A stretch of 64,000 nucleotides of DNA. It comes from Pieris napi. Lineage: Eukaryota; Arthropoda; Insecta; Lepidoptera; Pieridae. This document shows positions 57,384-64,000 of the stretch, piece by piece. Under the pieces are notes generated by a model, which saw only the letters and a list, made by a program, of their open reading frames with translations, was not told the origin of the DNA and did not search any database. The position numbers and the translations under genes are program-made. The DNA is taken from the NCBI RefSeq assembly GCF_905475465.1, contig NC_062237.1, forward strand, positions 11,518,501 to 11,582,500, read 5' to 3'. Within the stretch, counting starts at the first letter, position 1. Every line of letters begins with the position of its first letter.

Positions 57384-60300
57384 TTACGATGCAGGTTAAG
57401 AATATTGTAAAAAATTAAAATCGTTATATTAAATTTATTTGCAAGTTATTATTTAGGACAGAGAACACCTGTTGAGATGGCATTTTGTTAAGCAAAAAGA
57501 TTTTATTAATCGTTTAAGCACAGTAATAATTAGGTTTATATGGGTAACTCTTTAATACGTGTTTCGTGAGTTCTGTATAAGTCGTGTAAGAATGGAAAAG
57601 AAATCGTTAATCGAAATTATTTCTTATGAAATACTTAGTGGGTTTCAAATTTCTGTAGAGATACTTGGTTTGTTTATTTTATTCATCCCTTCTCAATATG
57701 TAATAGCTGTAGGCACAACATAGACAAAATTAAAAAAATACGCCTTGATAAATCCTTAAGATTTTTACGTAAATCAATAGAAAGAAACCGGAGAGCAAAA
57801 TATGTCTTTACAAATTTTTCGTGCGATGGATAGTTTAGGAGATATAGCCAAAATCGTGCTTTCGCCCCTTTGTCCAAGATGGCGGCCGGGGGGGGACAAT
57901 GGCGCTAATTCCACAAACTTGGCTTTAAGCTTGTATTGACCCACCCTACATATTCCATAAATAAAATTGCGTCCTCTAACAAATGTTCAGCAAATGTAAT
58001 ATTTCAATGGACTAGTCTTTTATACGATAAGAAAGATGTCACATAACCAAGTCATATTTAAATTCATTAAAGAACGGAAACAAAAACAATAATAAAAAGC
58101 ATCCTGCGTCGTATAATCGAAAATGCAAGTTGTTATAAAAACAATTTCTCACAATATATCTTACAAGGGTCGTGTGAACCGGACAGATCGAACTAATCTC
58201 GCCCTAGTTCTTCCGGACTACCGTAGGGCGACAATACAATCAAAAGGAATACGACAACATATAAACATTTCCACGGCTTTCGATTTATATTTGCAAACCA
58301 TTAAATACACCGCATTTTGTTTTACATAATAAAAGAATTCTAGTTAATTTTATTTTTTGTTACTATTATTTGTAAACTTAATCGATCGCCATGTGAAAAT
58401 GTTCCTGCTTTCCTTGATTATAGCCGAGTTCCCATGTCAAGGAATATCCTGCATGCTTAAGTTACCTTGATCTATTTATAGACATTGATTTTTGTATTTG
58501 TATAAGAAGTCAGCTTCCTAACAAATTATTTTTCACCGTAAGAACTTATTTGAATAGGAAAAAACATTCTTTGGTTCGACTGGGCTAGACTAACTAACTA
58601 AATACATTTTAAATATATTTTTTTTAATTTTTACTTTATCTCATACCAAAGAATACAAATTTATTACAAGACTGGACTTTGTCATATAGTTTAAAAGTCT
58701 AAATTAATAATATTTTGTTATTGCCAAAACATCATGTCATAACCGAAAAATGCGTTTACTATAGAGTTTAGTCGATAATTTCTATCTAAAGTATAACCTA
58801 CTTTAGCTTTAGTTTCATAGGTACGTAGAAAAAATAAAAGTTTCAAAATGTCGTAGAAAGTGTCTAAAGCGTGGATACTGTAGTGACAGACTGAAGATTT
58901 ATAAACCCTTGGATTTGCAATCGCTTAAGCGATTTCTTTTAAGCTATAAAAATACATCTTCGACTGACTTTGATTTAAGGTGAACACAAAAATTAGAAAG
59001 AGCCATTTTTATTACGTGATAATATATGAGTTTTGTGCCTTATTGTTTCACATATTTCCCACAATGTGTAGTTTATTTATTTATTTCCTTATTTCCTATT
59101 TTTACAGTAACTTAATACTAATACAATAGAAAATTTTATTATATTTAAATTAAACTAAAAACATAAAATAGAAAAAATAAATTACCTAAACCTATTTTGA
59201 ACTATGTAATTATAAATAATGCAATTTTTTGTGAATTCAGCCAGTATGCAACTAAATATATCCGTCTCACATCGCAATAATATTCAGAATGCGCAAGACA
59301 CGCGTAAATGGCGCATATAAGTAATTTAAGTCTTTTTTGTGTTCTCTTTTATTCAATAACACACAAATATAGAGATTCTTAAGCTGTATAATAATAATAA
59401 TTAAAAATTGATAAAGAAAACTAAAACAAATTTAAACAGTGTGGTCACTAAAGCAGCATCCTCGCTGCATTGCGATACTTATTCGTTGAGCGAGGAAAGC
59501 ACCAGCTCTGGTGTAACCGGTCAATCTAGCCTAGAAATCTTAAATTATCGCCTGTGCACTTAAAAAAACGGTGGTCTAAGGAGTCTCTACTCAAAAGGCG
59601 GTACTTTGACAGCTTAAAGATCGAACCACAGACTACAATTATGTATTTCATTTAATAATATGTAATAGCTAAATAGAATACATAGATACCTAGTAAACTA
59701 TATTGTCCCACTATTTCACGTAGTATATTGAACGCAGTGCGTAAATAGTATTATGCCTGAAAAGTGTTATAGAAAAAATATTATTTTATTGCCCACTATT
59801 TCTTATCGCACTCAAGGACTCCACATATCCGCCTAGTTACAAACTTTATCGTTTTATTTACAAATATTGATTGTATTGAAGCTATCCGGAAGCCATCCCC
59901 GGATGTAACTGCGGATGCGACGTTATAAAAACGAGTTGATAGGGCGCTAGTTTTTGTAAACACCTGTTTCTATGGGAACTATGGGATTTATAAAATATAA
60001 TGAGATGAAGGAAAGTAAGTGAGGGGTTTGGAGATGTTTTTTGTTCATTAAATCTCTGTTTCTCGACTATAGAATACGATTTTTTAAATTAAGCAGAATT
60101 TCGTCTTTTTTTACATACGTACGTTTATAAATAAAATTTTACTCCGACGAATTAATGTTGTCGGAAGACAATATAATCGGCTTTCGAACTCCACATGTTA
60201 CCCTAATATTGCTACTGACTATCATTATAAACACCTTCATGGCTTAGTGCTTAACTGATCGAAAGTGTCCTGGATTGGATCATGTGCTTGCCAAAAAAAA

Positions 60301-60400
60301 ATTATTAACAAAACAGTAAGTGCGTCCTATTTCACCATGCCTACTGCTGATAGATGACAAATCTTTGTTTTTTTTATAATAAATGAGATATTAATTACTT
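57384..60400. other. Intergenic, little recognisable
   Basis: AT-rich. The only identified piece is an inverted relic of the IAIQRGNAAS retrotransposon end at 59430-59510 (minus-strand AQRISIAMQRG). Short ORFs here have no family features. Confidence 0.5.
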
Positions 60401-60404
60401 AAAT

Positions 60405-60640
60405 ATGTTATTTGGAACATGGTGTAATCGTTACAGCTCCTTACAATTTTTTTGTAAAATGGCGATTAAAAAGAGTGGCGGAGAGTTTATTGCCAGTTCT
60501 TCTCATTCTACGCCCTTGATTAGAGAACTGTCAGTAAATGTAAAATTAGAATCGTTTAATATTTATTTATTTATTCACGTTCATAAGTGTACATTGTGCT
60601 ACCTAAATTAATAAATTATTTTGAATTTTTAATCTCAAAA
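60405..60640 (+). mobile_element. LINE 3'-end fragment, family D copy 4
   Basis: ATGGCGATTAAAAAGAGTGG, CATTCTACGCCCTTGATT and ACATTGTGCTACCTAAATT, ending in TTTTGAATTTTT. Plus-strand copy that shows the family's 3' tail. Confidence 0.55.
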
Positions 60641-62062
60641 ATGCCCCGTTTCGAAACATAATATGGAGATAGATATATATTTTTTTGCATATAAATAAAA
60701 AAAAACCATTCATACTAATAAGGTGTTTCCCGTTAAGCAATACGTCATACGTATTTATTAAATCAAACGACTCCTTCCTCCGAGGACTAGGGCCCTATAT
60801 TCTCACGGTCGACTCTGGGGCGACAGGTGTGCTTTTGAGTAAAATGAAACACGAAATTGAACCTTAATTCAATTGAATAGGGCATGCAATTTTTATTGCG
60901 TGATGGAATGACCTCTTTTCTGCATTTCGATAGTTTTATTTTAATAGAGCCCGTGTGAATTTTTGCGACGAATTTAATTTTTAACCGACGGAGGTTATTA
61001 ATTGACCGATCGTTGTTGAACGTGGAAAATATGCATGATCGTATTTCCGTCTAATAATATAAATTTTATTTATTCTTCTAAAAGAAGTTCTACTAAGTAA
61101 TTAAAAAAAAATTAAGCAGAGTAGCGAAATGAGGGACTACTGTCCCTAAAGCTTACTCCGAATAGTAACGATACAATAGCAACCAATTCGATTCATGTCG
61201 TTTGTTTCGTACCAAATTATGTACAAATTGCAGATTTTGTTTTGAAATCGTTATGGTCATTTGACCCACAGGTCCTAGGTTGGGATCCCAGCGATATAAC
61301 AATTCTGTGTTATCAGGCACAGAAGGCTGATTCGTTGACAGAATGAAAATCACAAAACGTGTTTGCCTGTAAAGGTTTCACAACTCTAATTGAGGAAAAT
61401 TTTAGAAACAATAATAAAATTAAAATCTATTTAATGGTCATTGAATAAACATTTAGTTACATAATTTTAATAAACTCCGATCAATCAATAGAATTCAAAG
61501 CTAATCTTGTTTGGATTGACCATAAAATTAGAAAAAAAGTGCAATCTTGTGGGAAGCTTTTGGCGAATCTTTTCTCAATGGCCCATTGTAATCGTACCAC
61601 CTTGACTTCGTAAAGGTCTTTTGTTATGGGGATTATATTTTTTTATGGTCATTTTATTACGTAGTAGACATATCCTAGTAATACATGGGCGCGAGTTTGT
61701 TACCACTATTAAAAAGTTGAATGCCATCAAATACATGTACAGTCTCACAACTCAGTTCTTACAGTAAAAAGTAGTGAGATCTATGTAATACCAAGTCGGT
61801 TAATTTATTCAGTCCCTATTTAAAGGACCCTTTGTCTTAAGTTATTACGTAATTAGCTAATCTAACACCATCTTGTAGTGACCATATCAATATGAAAAAT
61901 CTTTTATGTTTTAAATTAATAGATTCAGGCATTTAGTTTTATCAACAACGAGGTTATAGGAGGGTTAAAATGGCCTGAAAGGATCGTACGGATTCATAAA
62001 TTAATTTTAGACAACCTTATTTTTTAAATCACTTTTTATGTAGCTAGTTATTTCGTTGCACC

Positions 62063-62345
62063 AGTGTTGGCCTAGTGGCTTCAGCGTGCAACTCTCATCC
62101 CTGAGGTCGTAGGTTCCCTCCCCGGCTGTGCTTCAATGGACTTTCTTTCTCTGTGCGCATTTAACATTCGCTCGAACGGTGAAGGAAAGCATTGTGAGGA
62201 GGCTTGCCTTAGACCTAAAAACTCGACGGCGTGCCTCAGGCACAGAAGCGTGATCAGCTACTTGTATATTATATTAAAAATTATGATGAAACAGATACAT
62301 AAATCTGAAACCTAAAAAGGTTGTAGCGCCATTGATGTATTCTTT
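62063..62345 (+). mobile_element. tRNA-derived SINE, full length
   Basis: CCAGTGTTGGCCTAGTGGCT head, CCTGAGGTCGTAGGTTC, body with CGAACGGTGAAGGAAAGC, and GTTGTAGCGCCATTGATG tail. Confidence 0.8.
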
Positions 62346-62555
62346 ATTTTGTTATTTCGTTAGTGTCTTTATTTACACCGTATAAGGGTGTGCTTTTAAA
62401 AATACCTACGTATTGCTTCACTCCTTTCATGTTATTAACGAGATCAGGGCTGGTACAATAACTCCAATAGCGATTCCATTACTGGGAGGTTTTAAACCGC
62501 GACATTTAATTTTTTATTTATTGAGAAAGATTTACAACTTATAACTTACTTACTA

Positions 62556-63342
62556 TATATCGACGTAGGAAAGCATATTTGCTGTAAGTAGACATATTGC
62601 AATTGTTCAGCAGAGCCAAAAAACTTAATTAATTTCGGAAAAAAATTAATAGTGTCGAACCTATCCATGATATTGCTACCATTTTTGAAACATATATTTA
62701 TTTAACTGCCAGTCACCATTTGCAATGTAAACTTTTTATCCAAAGTTACTATAAGTACGTGTTTGGCTAGTTACAGCAAACAGTTTTTTAAATCACAAAC
62801 CTTTAAAACGCTGTAACTAAGGAAGAAAAATGTACGCGCGGAAATATTATCAATATACAGGCGGTAAATATGCTGTATGCAGTACATTTATGTATTTGGG
62901 TACTTTCAATTGCAATTCAAGATGTAAGATTAGTTTATAATTATGATTGGTAATGTTTGGTTGAAATAAAATGTCGTAAATGGTAAAAAAAAAACTGCTG
63001 TAAGTAAACGAATGTAAAAATCACACGCCGCAGAAATGTTGTAAGTAGCGTTAAGTTTTTAAATGGGAAGAAGTATTTGTAAAGAAAAAAATGCAGTTTT
63101 TCTTTTTCTGTAAGTACAAATTGTCTAAAATGACTGGATTTTGGTCTACATACAGCATTTAATCTTGCTAAAAAAAATATAAGTACGGGCGTTTTCAACC
63201 GCGTATGTAATTTTTTTTTCATCGTAGAGGCACAGGACCCGGGACATTCGATGCGGTTTTTTTTTCTGATTCTAATAGCAGTAAAAAGTCACTTTAGGTA
63301 TTTTGTCTACTTACAGCAAATATGCTTTCCTACGTCGATATA
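62556..63342. mobile_element. TIR element with 39-bp ends and internal CTGTAAGTA iterations
   Basis: Perfect ends at 62556-62594 and 63304-63342 (TATATCGACGTAGGAAAGC...). Inside, CTGTAAGTA or TTGTAAGTA recurs several times (62582, 62998, 63039, 63107) and inverted TTACAGCAAA at 62773. No convincing transposase; the 93-codon minus frame has no known motif. Confidence 0.8.
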
Positions 63343-64000
63343 AAGATTGTTTACGCCATTAAATAAATCTTTACATATAATTAAATAATTTTAGAAAGCA
63401 ATTAACTAAGTAAAACTTAGTTGAGGAACACTTAGAGAAGTATAACTTATACACTTATAAAAACTTGTGATACACTATTTATTCCACTGAGGAACTCAGA
63501 GAGCTCTCCTTGCCGACACCACACTCGAGGCGAACAGGTCAATATCAACAATTGGTAAACTTACTCGCCGCCCTAACTATAAAGCTGTTCCCTCTGTAAT
63601 TGGTGTTGAATTTAGGTGTATACAAAAGGTGCATATTTTTTAGTGTATACCTAATTTAGTAACTCAAGACATTAGTGCAATTCAAAGGCTAATGGTCTTA
63701 CAATCCTATCGCTGCTGATTCACTTACCAACAAACCAGAATCTGTCCCATCTTCACTCCACGTATCAGTCGTCAATGTAAGGAACTTACAACTAAAATAA
63801 AATACTACTTTAAATTAAATTTTTATTAAAATGCTCGAATAAATGAATTGTACAATTAAACAATTATAGATTTAACATTAAAATAATTCCACATTTAAAT
63901 TAAATTAAGAAAAATCGTTCACATATTATGTCAAATTGTATGTCTTTATGCTTACTGGGTTATGAGATAGAGACGCCCGATAGAGCGTATCGTTTGATTG
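63343..64000. other. Intergenic, nothing identified
   Basis: No ORF of note, no repeat matched within the window. Confidence 0.5.

Noticed and set aside
62941..63222. 93-codon minus-strand ORF as a transposase
   Set aside because: Rich in F, L and K from AT-rich DNA, with no catalytic motif.
1..64000. CRISPR array, bacterial operons or rRNA genes
   Set aside because: None are present; the repeats seen are eukaryotic transposons and exon repeats.

Overview
This is a nuclear window from an insect, almost certainly a moth or butterfly. It is AT-rich, its genes are split by GT-AG introns, it carries a mariner of the type common in moths, several tRNA-derived SINEs and many Helitron-like fragments ending in hairpin + CTAG. 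Most of the sequence is intron or intergenic repeat. Only three protein-coding genes can be assembled with conviction, and all three close in frame when their exons are joined.

Gene 1 (minus strand, 345-32340 plus a 5' UTR exon near 32448). I rebuilt 26 coding exons beyond the short start exon, giving 843 residues. A charged N-terminal part is followed by about 590 residues of tandem 29- and 33-residue repeats, one repeat per exon. The repeats are built from 11-residue units rich in T, V, A, S, K and D (for example VDTTKSVAQGA). This is the design of long 11/3 amphipathic helices, as in the repeat region of mammalian perilipin-4 and in LEA-type desiccation proteins. All introns but the last coding one are phase 1, so every repeat exon is an in-frame cassette. 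This is the most unusual system in the window.

Gene 2 (plus strand, 32926-49127, 16 exons, 1299 residues) is the insect homologue of CEP131/AZI1, called dilatory in Drosophila, a protein of the ciliary base. It starts head-to-head with gene 1. A perfect RFX-type X-box lies about 100 bp before its start codon, which fits a ciliary gene.

Gene 3 (minus strand, 50285-51854, 3 exons, 390 residues) is a Hairy/Deadpan-type bHLH-Orange repressor ending in WRPW, most like deadpan. A match to the Su(H) consensus lies in its upstream region.

Repeats: introns of gene 1 hold several TIR elements, a 306-bp foldback and a dead mariner. The 17-kb intron 15332-32321 holds SINEs, LINE ends, Helitron-like pieces, a hAT MITE with an exact 8-bp target duplication and other MITEs. 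Introns of gene 2 hold LINE and SINE fragments and a MITE ending 22 bp before the last exon. From 52 kb to the end I see no further gene, only a tRNA-derived SINE, a piggyBac-like element nested in a pogo-like one, and a large TIR element at 62556-63342.
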